This document shows, piece by piece, positions 16,711-25,680 of a stretch of 64,000 nucleotides of DNA (the first letter of the stretch is position 1; each line of letters begins with the position of its first letter). The notes beneath the pieces are model-generated. The model did not search any database. It was given only the letters and a program-made list of their open reading frames with translations, and was not told the origin of the DNA. The stretch comes from Cellulomonas sp. SG140 (GTDB lineage: Bacteria; Actinomycetota; Actinomycetes; Actinomycetales; Cellulomonadaceae), in contig NZ_JANZLA010000002.1 of NCBI RefSeq assembly GCF_025770785.1, positions 186,001 through 250,000 on the forward strand, given 5' to 3'. The translations under genes were made by a program, and so were the position numbers.

Positions 16711-17784
16711 CTAGGCGTCCCGAGAGCCGTTGGCAGCCGCGCTCGCCGTGGCCCCGAGAGCCTGGGCGACCCGCGGGAGGTCGCGCGGATCGGTCTGCAG
16801 CAGCATCGTCGTCACCGCGGTGCGCTGCCAGGCCGCCAGCTGGTCGCGCAGGTCGTCCGGGGTGCCCACCAGCGCGACGTCCCGCACCAGCTCGGTCGGC
16901 ACCGCAGCGGCGGCACGGGCGCGGTCCCCGGCGAGGAAGTGCGCCGCGATCTCGTCCAGCGCCTCGGCGTACCCGAGCCGCGCCAGCGCGTCCCGGTGGT
17001 AGTTGGCGCCACGGGCGCCCATGCCACCCGCGTACAGCGCGATGAACGGCCGCACGGCGTCGGCCGCCTGCTCGACGTCCGCGCCCAGCACCGCCGGCAC
17101 GGTCGCCGTCACCTCGAAGCGCTCGCGGGGGCTGGAGCCGGCGAGGCGGCGCGCGAAGCCGTCGTCGAGCAGCTGGCGGAACTCGTCGTCGAGCCGCGGG
17201 GCGTAGAACAGCGGCAGCCACCCGTCGGCGATCTCGGCGGTCAGCGCGATGTTGCGGGGGCCCTCCGCCGCGAGGTGGATGGGCAGGTCGGCGCGCAGCG
17301 GGTGCACCGTCGAGCGCAGCGGCTTGCCGAGGCCCATGCCCTGGTCCGCCGGCAGGGGCAGACGGTAGAACTCGCCGTCGAACGTCACCGGGGCCTCGCG
17401 GGCCAGCACCTGGCGCACCACGGCGACGAACTCGCGGGTCCGAGCCAGCGGCTTGGGGTACGGCTGCCCGTACCAGCCCTCCACCACCTGGGGGCCGGAC
17501 ACGCCGAGGCCCAGCACGAACCGGCCGCCGGACAGGTGGTCGAGCGTGAGGGCGGCCATCGCTGTGGCGGTCGGGGTGCGGGCGGAGATCTGCGCGACGG
17601 CGGTGCCCAGCCGGATGCGGCTCGTGGCGGCACCCCACCACGCGAGCGGTGTGAACGCGTCCGACCCGTAGGCCTCCGCCGTCCACACCGAGTCGAAGCC
17701 GAGCCGCTCTGCGGTCAGCACCGCCTGCTGCGCGCCCTGCGGAGGTCCGGCCGACCAGTAGCCGGTGTGGTAGCCGAGCCGCAC
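16711..17784 (-). CDS. LLM-class flavin/F420-dependent oxidoreductase
   Basis: Luciferase-like TIM-barrel oxidoreductase; F420 rather than FMN is likely given the actinobacterial subfamily. The 357 residues show TAERLGFDSVWTAEAYGSDAFTPLAWWGAATSRIRLGTAV, the core SGGRFVLGLGVSGPQVVEGWYG, and PIHLAAEGPRNIALTAEIADGWLP, typical of long F420-dependent LLM proteins. Substrate unknown. Start is GTG at 17784. It lies about 100 bp downstream of cysE on the same strand; co-transcription is possible but not shown. Confidence 0.88.
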   Translation of the reverse strand: MRLGYHTGYWSAGPPQGAQQAVLTAERLGFDSVWTAEAYGSDAFTPLAWWGAATSRIRLGTAVAQISARTPTATAMAALTLDHLSGGRFVLGLGVSGPQVVEGWYGQPYPKPLARTREFVAVVRQVLAREAPVTFDGEFYRLPLPADQGMGLGKPLRSTVHPLRADLPIHLAAEGPRNIALTAEIADGWLPLFYAPRLDDEFRQLLDDGFARRLAGSSPRERFEVTATVPAVLGADVEQAADAVRPFIALYAGGMGARGANYHRDALARLGYAEALDEIAAHFLAGDRARAAAAVPTELVRDVALVGTPDDLRDQLAAWQRTAVTTMLLQTDPRDLPRVAQALGATASAAANGSRDA

Positions 17785-17884
17785 GGGAACCTCCGATGGT
17801 CCGACGTCGCCGCGCCGTCGCGGCGTCCGTGCCGGTCAGGCTACGGCCCGCACCGGTCAGCACGGCGCCCGGCTCGGTGGTCCG

Positions 17885-18451
17885 TCAGATGTAGATCGCC
17901 GGGTCGTCGACCTCGGGGTCGAAGCTGTGCGCCACCTTGGGCAGCCGGACCTGCGCCGGCACGCCGACGGCGATCGCACCGGCCGGCACGTCGTGCACCA
18001 CCACGGCGTTCGCTCCGATCTGCGCTCCGTCGCCGATCCACACGGGCCCGAGCACCTTGGCGCCCGCTCCGACCACCACGCCGTCACCCAGCGTGGGGTG
18101 CCGCTTGCCGTGCCGCATCGTCTTGCCGCCCAGCGTGGAGCCGTGGAACAGCACGACGTCGTCGCCCACCTCGGCGGTCTCCCCGACCACCACGCCCATG
18201 CCGTGGTCGATGAACAGCCGGCGTCCGATGCGGGCGCCGGGGTGGATCTCCACGCCGGTGGCCGCGCGGGCCGCCTGCGAGAGGAGCCGCGCGGCGAGCC
18301 GCAGCCCAGGCTCCTGCCACATCCGGTGCGCGAGACGGTAGACCCACACGGCGTGCACGCCCGGATAGCCGAGCGCCACCTCGAGCCGGCTGCGTGCCGC
18401 GGGGTCGTGCTGGTGCGCGGCCTCGAGGTCCTCTCGGAGCACCTCGAGCAA
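17885..18451 (-). CDS. cysE: serine O-acetyltransferase
   Basis: Makes O-acetylserine from serine and acetyl-CoA, the first step of cysteine synthesis. The 188 residues have the short actinobacterial form: an N-terminal helical part ([34 protein letters not shown]) and a left-handed beta helix of hexapeptide repeats, with [29 protein letters not shown] and the catalytic His in the IDHG segment. The start is unusual: TTG at 18451 or GTG at 18442; an in-frame stop about 40 nt upstream rules out longer forms and neither has a clear ribosome-binding site. It lies 101 bp after cysK, its pathway partner. Confidence 0.92.
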   Translation of the reverse strand: MLEVLREDLEAAHQHDPAARSRLEVALGYPGVHAVWVYRLAHRMWQEPGLRLAARLLSQAARAATGVEIHPGARIGRRLFIDHGMGVVVGETAEVGDDVVLFHGSTLGGKTMRHGKRHPTLGDGVVVGAGAKVLGPVWIGDGAQIGANAVVVHDVPAGAIAVGVPAQVRLPKVAHSFDPEVDDPAIYI

Positions 18452-18552
18452 CGGTCGGTGGTGCGCCGTGGCTGCCGAGCAGTGCGGTCATGGACAGGCT
18501 CCCGATGGATCGGTCGGACGGGTGGGGACGAGCAGTGAACGGAAGACCCGGC

Positions 18553-19488
18553 TCAGTCGAGCAGGTCGGCGTACAGCACGGTGGACAGGTACCGCTCGCC
18601 GAAGCTGGGGATGATCGTGACGATCAGCTTCCCCTTGTTCTCCGGACGGTTGGCGACCTGGATCGCCGCGGCGATCGCGGCACCGGAGGAGATGCCGACG
18701 AGCAGGCCCTCCTCCTTGGCGGCGCGGCGGGCGTAGGCGATCGCCGTGTCGCCGTCGATGTCGATCACCTCGTCGTACACCGAGGTGTCGAGCACCTCGG
18801 GCACGAAGTTGGCGCCCAGGCCCTGGATCTTGTGCGGACCGGGCTCGCCGCCGTTGAGGATCGGGGACTCCTTGGGCTCCACGCCGATGATCTGCACGTC
18901 GGGCTTGCGCTCCTTGAGCACCTGGCCGACGCCGGTGATGGTGCCGCCCGTGCCGATGCCCGCGACCAGGATGTCGACCTCGCCGTCTGTGTCGGCCCAG
19001 ATCTCCTCCGCGGTGGTGCGGCGGTGGATCGCCGGGTTGGCGGCGTTGGCGAACTGGCGGGCCAGGACGGCGCCCGGACGCTCGGCGGCGATCTCGTTCG
19101 CCTTGTTGACGGCGCCCTTCATACCCTCGGAGCCCGGCGTGAGGATCAGCTCGGCGCCGTACGCGCGCAGCAGGGCGCGGCGTTCCTTGGACATGGTCTC
19201 GGGCATCGTCAGGACCACGTGGTAGCCGCGCGCCGCACCCACGAACGCGAGCGCGATCCCGGTGTTGCCGCTGGTCGCCTCGACGATCGTGCCGCCCGGC
19301 TGCAGCTCGCCGGACTGCTCGGCGGCGTCGACGATGGCGACGCCGATGCGGTCCTTGACGGAGCTGGCGGGGTTGTAGAACTCGAGCTTGCCGACGATCT
19401 GCGCGGGGGCGCCGTCCGTGATCTTGGTGATGCGGACCAGCGGGGTGTTGCCGATGAGCTGCGTGGCGTCGTCGTAGATGCGGGACAT
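18553..19488 (-). CDS. cysK: cysteine synthase A (O-acetylserine sulfhydrylase)
   Basis: PLP enzyme that makes cysteine from O-acetylserine and sulfide. The 311 residues contain the PLP lysine in [11 protein letters not shown] (Lys45), the [11 protein letters not shown] substrate loop, [12 protein letters not shown] phosphate-binding loop and GISSGAA. The ATG at 19486-19488 is preceded by AAGAGGAACC. The reading frame remains open far upstream, but that extension is low-complexity and lacks the family signature. It heads a cysK-cysE unit and is preceded by a long gene-free leader. Confidence 0.96.
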   Translation of the reverse strand: MSRIYDDATQLIGNTPLVRITKITDGAPAQIVGKLEFYNPASSVKDRIGVAIVDAAEQSGELQPGGTIVEATSGNTGIALAFVGAARGYHVVLTMPETMSKERRALLRAYGAELILTPGSEGMKGAVNKANEIAAERPGAVLARQFANAANPAIHRRTTAEEIWADTDGEVDILVAGIGTGGTITGVGQVLKERKPDVQIIGVEPKESPILNGGEPGPHKIQGLGANFVPEVLDTSVYDEVIDIDGDTAIAYARRAAKEEGLLVGISSGAAIAAAIQVANRPENKGKLIVTIIPSFGERYLSTVLYADLLD

Positions 19489-19909
19489 GGTTCCTCTTCG
19501 TCGGTTCTGGTGGAGGCACGGGCCGGGCAGGACGTTCACCCCGAGCCTGCGCGGTGCACGCGGCGTCGGCCACAGCAGCAGGGGCGAGGGTCGTCCGACG
19601 AGGCGAGCGCTGGCCGACCGGGTGGTCCGGGTTCCCGCCGTCGGGCAGGAGGCAGCCAGCGCTCTACCGACAGCGACAGGTGCGGGCCGACGAGGCCGCG
19701 CGGGCGCGCCCGGACGGGCGCACGGCGAGGGCGGTCGGAGCGTGCTGCACGCCGATCTGCCTCCCTCGCTCGGGCGGGTGCCAGGCCTCCGATCGGAGGT
19801 CGACCTGGTCCGCGACGCCATGACGCTAACCGCAACCGGGAGACCCGCGCAAAGATTCCCGCCGGATCACCTCTACGCTGGTCCCTGCGCGGGACGCCGT
19901 CCGGCGTGA
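19489..19909 (-). promoter_or_regulatory. gene-free 421-bp region; long candidate leader of cysK
   Basis: No convincing gene is seen. On the minus strand a plausible promoter has -35 TTGCGC near 19845-19850 and -10 TAGCGT near 19823-19828 with an 18-bp spacer, which would give cysK a leader of about 320 nt. Near its 5' end lies the perfect 14-bp palindrome CCTCCGATCGGAGG (19786-19799), nested inside CCAGG/CCTGG arms (19780-19808 overall). Three consecutive cysteine codons TGC TGC TGT lie at 19572-19580 in a frame that stops at 19536. That frame lacks an ATG or GTG start after the proposed promoter, so a cysteine attenuator is only a possibility. Confidence 0.4.
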
Positions 19910-19983
19910 CGGGGTGTGGCGCAGGTTGGTAGCGCGTCCGCTTTGGGAGCGGAAGGTCGCCGGTTCGAATCCGACCACCCCGA
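19910..19983 (+). tRNA. tRNA-Pro (anticodon UGG)
   Basis: A 74-nt cloverleaf: acceptor CGGGGTG/CACCCCG, D arm GCGC...GCGC, anticodon stem TCCGC/GCGGA with loop TTTGGGA (anticodon TGG), and T loop TTCGAAT. The CCA end is not encoded. The T stem (GCCGG against CCGAC) has a C-A mismatch at its second pair (19960 and 19974). A GAF-ANTAR gene starts 39 bp downstream and may share its transcript. Confidence 0.95.
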
Positions 19984-20022
19984 CCGGCACCGTCGAGGCG
20001 CCCGAGGCTGCGAGGTGAGCGG

Positions 20023-20718
20023 ATGGACGACGAGCGCAGGCCGGTCGACCAGCAGCTCTACGACCTGCTCGACGAGCAGCTGGGGGCGTTCACGTCCGGC
20101 GCCGCCGTGGTGCTGGGTGGGCAGGCGTCGTGCAGCGTGATGCTGCGGCTCGAGGGGGGCGTGCGGCGCTCGGCCAGCAGCGACCCGCTCGCGGCGGCGT
20201 GCGACGAGGTCGAGCTCGCCGTCGACGAGGGGCCCTGCCTCGACGCCCTCGAGACCGGTCTGGTGATGCTGGTCGACGACCTCGACGCCGAGGACCGGTG
20301 GCCGGCGTGGACGCGCACGGCCCGTGCCGCAGGCTTCCGGTCCTCCGGGGGCTTCCCGGTGCACCTGCGCAGCGAGGCGGCCGTCGCGGTGAACGTCTAC
20401 CGACCGGGACCCGGGCCGTGGGACCGGGACAGCCTGGTCCGTGCCGACGTCTACGCGCAGCAGCTCGGCCGGGTCGTCGACCTCTGCCTGGACCTGCGCG
20501 AGGCGAACGGACGGCGCCACGCCCTGGAGGACGCCCTGGCCGCGCAGGCGTCCATCGACCAGGCGATCGGCGCGATCATGGCGACGAAGCACTGCGACGC
20601 GTCTGCCGCCTTCGCCATGCTGATCGCGGCGGCTCGGGACGGCCGCTCCGACCTGAGCGACGTGGCGGTGCAGGTCCTCGAAGCGCTGGTGGAGCGGCGG
20701 CCCGGCGGACCGCTCTGA
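20023..20718 (+). CDS. GAF and ANTAR domain-containing regulator
   Basis: Probable RNA-binding transcription antiterminator controlled by a GAF sensor. The 231 residues have an N-terminal GAF domain (about 10-155; CSVMLRLEGGVRRSASSDPLA, DEGPCLDALETG, GFPVHLRSEAAVAVNVY) and a C-terminal ANTAR three-helix domain (about 165-220) with LAAQASIDQAIGAIMATKHC followed by AFAMLIAAARD. Start ATG is preceded by GAGGTGAGCGG. ANTAR proteins bind paired hexaloop hairpins in leader RNAs; its targets are not evident here. Convergent with the DEAD-box helicase gene, 128 bp apart. Confidence 0.92.
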   Translation: MDDERRPVDQQLYDLLDEQLGAFTSGAAVVLGGQASCSVMLRLEGGVRRSASSDPLAAACDEVELAVDEGPCLDALETGLVMLVDDLDAEDRWPAWTRTARAAGFRSSGGFPVHLRSEAAVAVNVYRPGPGPWDRDSLVRADVYAQQLGRVVDLCLDLREANGRRHALEDALAAQASIDQAIGAIMATKHCDASAAFAMLIAAARDGRSDLSDVAVQVLEALVERRPGGPL

Positions 20719-20846
20719 GCGGATGCGCCGGGCGCGCCGTCCGACGTCAGAACGGCCGGGCCAGGCCCCTCGGCGTGCGGTCGCCCGTCGCGAGTCGTCG
20801 GCCGCGACACCGGTGGACGGGTTCGCGACCGCCGCGACGTCGGCGC

Positions 20847-22313
20847 TCAGCGGCTCCCGCTGCGCCGACCCCGCCGCGCGCCGCCGGCCGAGAACGCAGC
20901 CGCTCCGCCGGTCGAGTGCGCAGCTGCTCCGCCGGTAGCCGCGGCGCGCGGTGCCGGACGGCCCGTGGCTGTCGTGCCACCGACCGGCCGGTCCTGCGCG
21001 CCGGCAGCCGATGCCGTCGTCCGGCCGCCGCGAGGGTCCGCACCCGATGCGGCAGAGCCGCGGCGTCGTCGGGAACCCCGCCCCGTCGGCGCCGCGCCGG
21101 AACGCGGTGCGGCGGGCTGGACGGACGGCGCCGGACGGTGCACGCGCGCGGCGGGCTCGCCGACCAGCGCGCGCACCTGCGGCGAGTCGGCGGTCACGGC
21201 CTGCAGCGGGGCGTGCACGGCAGCCCGGCGCAGCAGCGTGGCCACGTCGTGCCGCTGCTCGGGCAGCGTGACGGTCACGACCGTGCCGGCCGCGCCCGCG
21301 CGTGCGGTCCGTCCGGACCGGTGCAGGTAGGCCTTGTGCTCCGTCGGCGGGTCGACGTGCACCACGAGCGGCACGTCGTCGACGTGCACGCCGCGGGCCG
21401 CCACGTCGGTGGCCACCAGCACGCGTACCTCGCCGCTGCGGAAGGCCGCCAGGTTCCGGTCGCGGGCCGCCTGGGACAGGTTGCCCTGCAGGTCCACCGC
21501 GGGGATGCCGTCGGCGGTCAGCTGCTTCGCCAGGCGCTTGGCGACGTGCTTGGTGCGCACGAACAGGATGGTGCGCTCCTCACCGGAGGCCAGCGCCTCG
21601 ACCAGCCGCTTCTTCGCATCGGCGTCGGGCACGCCGAACACCGCGTGCTCCAGCAGCTCCACCGCGTTGGTCGCGTCGTCGACCGAGTGGGTGGTGGGGG
21701 AGGAGAGGAAGCGACGGACCAGCTTGTCCACGCCGTTGTCCAGCGTCGCGGAGAACAGCAGCCGCTGACCGCCGGCCGGCGTGGCGGCGAGGATGCGGGT
21801 GACAGCCGGGAGGAAGCCGAGGTCGGCCATGTGGTCCGCCTCGTCGAGCACGGTGACGCGGACCGCGCTGAGCCGGACGTGGCCCTGCCTCATCAGGTCC
21901 TCGAGGCGCCCAGGGCACGCGACCACCACGTCGACGCCGGCCTGCAGGGCCTGGACCTGCCGGTGCTGCGAGACGCCGCCGAAGACGGTGGTCACGGTGT
22001 GGCCCGTCGCGGCGAGCAGCGGCTCGAACGTCGCCGCGATCTGGGTGGCGAGCTCACGGGTGGGCGCCAGCACGAGCGCGGTCGGGTGCCCCGCCCTCGC
22101 CCTGGTCCCTGCGGACGCCAGCCGGGCGACCACGGGAAGGGCGAACGCGAGCGTCTTGCCGCTACCGGTGCGGCCGCGGCCGAGCACGTCCCGGCCGGCG
22201 AGCGTGTCGGGGAGGGTGTCGCGCTGGATGGGGAACGGCTCGTCGATGCCCTGCGCGTGCAGGACGGAGACGAGGCGGGCGGGGACGCCGAGGGCGTCGA
22301 AGGAGGAGGACAT
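20847..22313 (-). CDS. DEAD-box ATP-dependent RNA helicase
   Basis: Unwinds RNA duplexes, likely in ribosome assembly or RNA decay. The 488-residue protein has the complete motif set: PIQ (Q motif, 28-30), GRTGSGKT (47-54), PTREL, CPGRLEDL, DEAD (157-160), SAT (188-190), ARGVHVDDV and HRSGRTARAG (330-339). Residues from about 385 onward form an Ala/Gly/Pro/Arg-rich low-complexity tail suited to RNA binding. The ATG start has only a weak purine run upstream. A 331-bp intergenic region separates it from the divergent NRAMP gene. Confidence 0.94.
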   Translation of the reverse strand: MSSSFDALGVPARLVSVLHAQGIDEPFPIQRDTLPDTLAGRDVLGRGRTGSGKTLAFALPVVARLASAGTRARAGHPTALVLAPTRELATQIAATFEPLLAATGHTVTTVFGGVSQHRQVQALQAGVDVVVACPGRLEDLMRQGHVRLSAVRVTVLDEADHMADLGFLPAVTRILAATPAGGQRLLFSATLDNGVDKLVRRFLSSPTTHSVDDATNAVELLEHAVFGVPDADAKKRLVEALASGEERTILFVRTKHVAKRLAKQLTADGIPAVDLQGNLSQAARDRNLAAFRSGEVRVLVATDVAARGVHVDDVPLVVHVDPPTEHKAYLHRSGRTARAGAAGTVVTVTLPEQRHDVATLLRRAAVHAPLQAVTADSPQVRALVGEPAARVHRPAPSVQPAAPRSGAAPTGRGSRRRRGSAASGADPRGGRTTASAAGAQDRPVGGTTATGRPAPRAAATGGAAAHSTGGAAAFSAGGARRGRRSGSR

Positions 22314-22644
22314 GGACTGCTTTCACGAGAGGGGCGCTGCGACGCGCTGATGGGGACCGTGCGGGACACGCGCACCCCGGCGGCAGCCGGGGGCGGTTCG
22401 CCGTCGATCCGCGTCTGGGCACCGGGTGCCGCAGGGAGCGTTCGTCGACGCGAGGCGCAGGAGTACGCCGGGTGGCCCCAGCCTACCTGCTGGCGCACGC
22501 GAGCCCCGCCGGGGCAGCGGGGCGGACACCCCAGCCGGGCATGCGTACGTGCTCTGACCTGCGCATCTCCTCACCGAGCGACCTCGGCGGTGCCGACTTA
22601 GCATCGAGCCCCAAGGGGGCGACCGGTCGATCGCGGAGGCAACA
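22314..22644. promoter_or_regulatory. 331-bp divergent intergenic region (helicase / NRAMP)
   Basis: No gene seen. On the plus strand TTAGCATCG near 22597-22605 contains TAGCAT, a good -10 hexamer, which would start the NRAMP transcript about 35 nt before its GTG. A short GCCCCAAGGGGGC hairpin lies in that leader. The leftward leader of the helicase gene is longer and GC-rich; I could not pick out a reliable promoter or riboswitch in it. Confidence 0.4.
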
Positions 22645-24018
22645 GTGAGCCAGACCCGTCCACACTCGCAGGACGTGCCGCCTCAGCTCGACGTCGGCAC
22701 CCCGGAGGAGCCGGGCAGCCACGGCAAGCGTCGGTCCCCGGTCGCGCGGTTCTTCGGGGTGCTCGGTCCGGGGCTGGTCACGGGAGCGGCGGACGACGAC
22801 CCGTCCGGCATCGCCACCTACGCCCAGGCCGGTGCGACGTTCCGCTACAGCATGCTGTGGACGTCGATCGTGACGTTCCCCCTGATGGCGGCCACGCAGG
22901 AGATCTGCGACCGGATGGCGCAGGCCACCGGGGACAGCTTCGGCAAGCTGATCCGACGCAAGTTCCCGCGCTCGCTGCGGCTCGTGATCGGCGTGCTGCT
23001 GGTGGCGTTGATCGTCGCGAACGTCGTCAACGTGGCCGCCGACCTGATGGCGATCGGCCAGGGGATGCAGCTGCTGCACGCGGGTCCCGCGCCGGTCTGG
23101 AGCGCGGTGGCCGGCGTCGCGATCCTGGGCGCCGTGGTGGCCGGCTCGTTCGAGCTGATCGGCCGGGTGTTCAAGTGGTTGTGCCTGGTGCTGCTGGTCT
23201 ACATCGGCGTGCTCTTCGTGGCCGACGTGGACTGGGCGCAGGTGCTGCGGGGCTTCGCCGGCATGAGCATCCAGCTCACGCCGGACTACCTCGGCCTGAC
23301 GGTGGCCGTGCTCGGCACCACCATCTCGCCCTACATGTTCTTCTGGCAGACCGCCCAGCGCGTCGAGCAGCTGCGTGCCGAGGACCTCGGCGGCGACAAG
23401 GCCCCGCGACTGGCCGACCGCACGCCGAGCGCGGCCCGGCGCAAGCTGCGCAACGGCCGGATCGATGTGATCGCCGGGATGGCGTTCTCGCAGCTGATCA
23501 TGTTCGCGATCATCACCGCGACGGCCGCGACGCTCGGCAAGGCGGGCACCCACGTGAGCACCGCCGCGGACGCGGCCAAGGCTCTCGCGCCCATCGCCGG
23601 CGCCGGCTCCACGGTGCTGTTCGCCGTCGGGTTCGTCGGCTCGGCGGTGCTGGCCATCCCGGTGCTGGCCGCCTCGGGTGCCGCCGGGATCGCGGGCCTG
23701 GCGAACCAGGAGTGGGGCCTGGAGCGGAGCCCCCGACGAGCGCCGCTGTTCTACGTCGTGCTCGCCGCCGGCATCGTCGGCGGCACCCTGATGAGCGTGG
23801 TCAGCTCCGACCCGATCGGGCTGCTGGTGCTCAGCGCCATCCTCAACGGGATCGCGGCCGGCCCGTTCCTGGTGGTGATGATGCTGATCTCCCGGGACCG
23901 GCGGATCATGCGCGAGTACACCAACGGGCGGCTGGCGGCGGTGCTCGGCTGGACCACCACGGTGCTGATGTGCGTGGCCGGCGCCTACGGCATCTGGTAC
24001 ACCGTCACCAACGGCTGA
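22645..24018 (+). CDS. divergent NRAMP-family metal ion transporter
   Basis: Membrane transporter of the NRAMP (MntH/SLC11) fold, 457 residues with about 11 predicted membrane helices after a hydrophilic N-terminus of 35 residues. The helix-1 signature is GPGLVTGAADDDPSGIATYAQAG: the usual DPGN reads DPSG (52-55). The helix-6 motif, usually MPHN, reads SPYM at 228-231, so the metal-coordinating methionine is replaced by Ser. Loss of that soft ligand is known from NRAMP-related magnesium transporters; whether this protein prefers Mg or another ion is inference. GTG start preceded by GAGGCAACA. No linked metal regulator gene. Confidence 0.85.
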   Translation: MSQTRPHSQDVPPQLDVGTPEEPGSHGKRRSPVARFFGVLGPGLVTGAADDDPSGIATYAQAGATFRYSMLWTSIVTFPLMAATQEICDRMAQATGDSFGKLIRRKFPRSLRLVIGVLLVALIVANVVNVAADLMAIGQGMQLLHAGPAPVWSAVAGVAILGAVVAGSFELIGRVFKWLCLVLLVYIGVLFVADVDWAQVLRGFAGMSIQLTPDYLGLTVAVLGTTISPYMFFWQTAQRVEQLRAEDLGGDKAPRLADRTPSAARRKLRNGRIDVIAGMAFSQLIMFAIITATAATLGKAGTHVSTAADAAKALAPIAGAGSTVLFAVGFVGSAVLAIPVLAASGAAGIAGLANQEWGLERSPRRAPLFYVVLAAGIVGGTLMSVVSSDPIGLLVLSAILNGIAAGPFLVVMMLISRDRRIMREYTNGRLAAVLGWTTTVLMCVAGAYGIWYTVTNG

Positions 24019-24204
24019 GCCGATGTGCACCGTTTCGGTGCCGCTCCACGGGTGCACCGCGTAGGGTCGGCGGCATCGACGGAGGCGCACCACCGCGCAC
24101 CGTCACCCGTTGACCTGCTCTCGGCGGGCGCACCCGCCGAGGCGTCGGCCGTGCGACCGGGCCCGGAGCAGCGGTCGGGCGCTCGCCCGTGGAGGTTGTG
24201 CGGC

Positions 24205-25644
24205 GTGACCAGTACGTCCACCCGCAGTCCGCGCCGCACCGCTACCGCGCTGGCGCGGACCCGGTCCGGCGCACCCGGTCCGCTGGACCGACCGCCGGGT
24301 CCGGTCGCGCGCCGGATGAACACCCTGGTCCGGGCGCTGGCCGCCAGCTGGGTGTCCGACCCCCGCGTGGCGGTGTCGCTCGCCGGTGCGGGCCTGGCGC
24401 TCGGGATGCTGCTCGGCGCGACCGCTCCCAACGCCGAGGCGATCGGCGTGCACCTGCCCCTGTCCCTGCTGCCGTCGCTGTCGGGCCACACCGTCCTGGC
24501 CAGCCTGATGCTCTACGCCGCGGAGATCCTCGCCGGGCTGGGGCTGGCCGGGATGATCTGGGCGAACAGCAAGGGCTGGCGACCTGATCCCCGGCACCTC
24601 CTCGTCGCCTCGGCCGTGGTGGTGGCCGTCATGGTGTGCCTGACGCCGGTCGGCTCGTCCGACGTGGCGAGCTACGCGGTGTACGGACGCATCGCCGCGC
24701 AGGGTGGCAACCCGTACGTCACCAGCCCGCTCGCGTGGGGTGAGGCGGCGTACCTGGACCCCGTCGGCATGATGTGGAAGAACCAGCCGTCCGTGTACGG
24801 CCCCGTCGCCACGCTGCTGCAGTCGTTCGCCGCCTGGGTCGGCGGCAGCGACGTCGCGACGACCGTCCTGGCGTGGATGGTGCTGAACGGGCTGGTCTTC
24901 CTCGGCGTCGGGGTGCTCCTGCTGCGGACGTCCGACGACCCGGTGCGCGCCACGCTGTTCTGGACCGCGAACCCGGTGCTGATCCTCGCGCTGGTCGGTG
25001 GGGGTCACCTGGACACCCTGGTCGCCGCCGCGGCCGTGGGCGCGATCCAGGTCGCGCGGAAGCTGCGGTCCGGCTGGGGCGACGTGCTCGCCGGCGTCCT
25101 GGTGGGCCTCGGGAGCGGCGTGAAGATCTCCGCGGTGCTGATCGGCCTCGGCCTCGCGTGGCCGCTGGCGGCGCGGCGGCAGTGGGGCCGGCTGGTGCGG
25201 ATGTCCGCGGCCGCGACAGCCGCGCTGGTGCTGCCGTACACGTTCTACGGCACCAGTGCGCTCGGCCCGCTGCTGCACGGGCTGCAGCTGGTGACGTGGC
25301 CGTCCCCGTGGCGGCTGGTCGAGATCACCGGACGGGCTCTCGGCGTGAGCGAGGCGGCGATGATGCACGGCATCAGCCTCCTGTGGCCGCTGGCGCTCCT
25401 GGTGGTGGCGTGGCTGCTCAACCAGAGGATCGCGGGGGACCAGCCCCGCGAGGTCGTCTGGCCCTTCGTGCTGGTGTTCGCCTGGATCCTCGTGGCCCCA
25501 TGGGTGTTCGCCTGGTACACCGCGGTGGCATGGGCGGCGCTGAGCCAGGTGCCGCGCAACCGGATGACGCGCTGGTTGACGCTGGTGACCGTGATCCTGG
25601 CGCTGTTCCTGTCCAGCGGCGGGCACCCGATGCCCGTGCGGTGA
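24205..25644 (+). CDS. GT-C family membrane glycosyltransferase (MptA/MptB-like)
   Basis: Polytopic enzyme resembling polyprenol-phosphate-mannose alpha-1,6-mannosyltransferases that build lipomannan or lipoglycan cores in actinobacteria. The 479 residues hold about 12 membrane helices after a 45-residue basic N-terminus. The first large loop carries TPVGSSDVASYAVYGRIAAQGGNPYVTSPLAW, with the acidic residue and NPY motif expected of this class. GGGHLDTLVAAAAVGAIQ and GLGSGVKISA match GT87-like enzymes. Start is GTG with GGAGG 9 nt upstream; the open frame continues further 5' but without coding character. Exact acceptor unknown. Confidence 0.8.
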   Translation: MTSTSTRSPRRTATALARTRSGAPGPLDRPPGPVARRMNTLVRALAASWVSDPRVAVSLAGAGLALGMLLGATAPNAEAIGVHLPLSLLPSLSGHTVLASLMLYAAEILAGLGLAGMIWANSKGWRPDPRHLLVASAVVVAVMVCLTPVGSSDVASYAVYGRIAAQGGNPYVTSPLAWGEAAYLDPVGMMWKNQPSVYGPVATLLQSFAAWVGGSDVATTVLAWMVLNGLVFLGVGVLLLRTSDDPVRATLFWTANPVLILALVGGGHLDTLVAAAAVGAIQVARKLRSGWGDVLAGVLVGLGSGVKISAVLIGLGLAWPLAARRQWGRLVRMSAAATAALVLPYTFYGTSALGPLLHGLQLVTWPSPWRLVEITGRALGVSEAAMMHGISLLWPLALLVVAWLLNQRIAGDQPREVVWPFVLVFAWILVAPWVFAWYTAVAWAALSQVPRNRMTRWLTLVTVILALFLSSGGHPMPVR

Positions 25645-25680
25645 GGAGGGCGGGTGCCGGCGCGCCCGTACGCTGACCGC

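Noticed and set aside
19701..19725. GCGCCCG/CGGGCGC hairpin in the cysK leader as a terminator
   Set aside because: Short GC hairpins with 2-nt loops occur often by chance in this composition; no other support.
22606..22644. Possible magnesium or manganese riboswitch before the NRAMP gene
   Set aside because: The leader is only about 35 nt with one small CCCC/GGGG hairpin, too short for known metal riboswitches.
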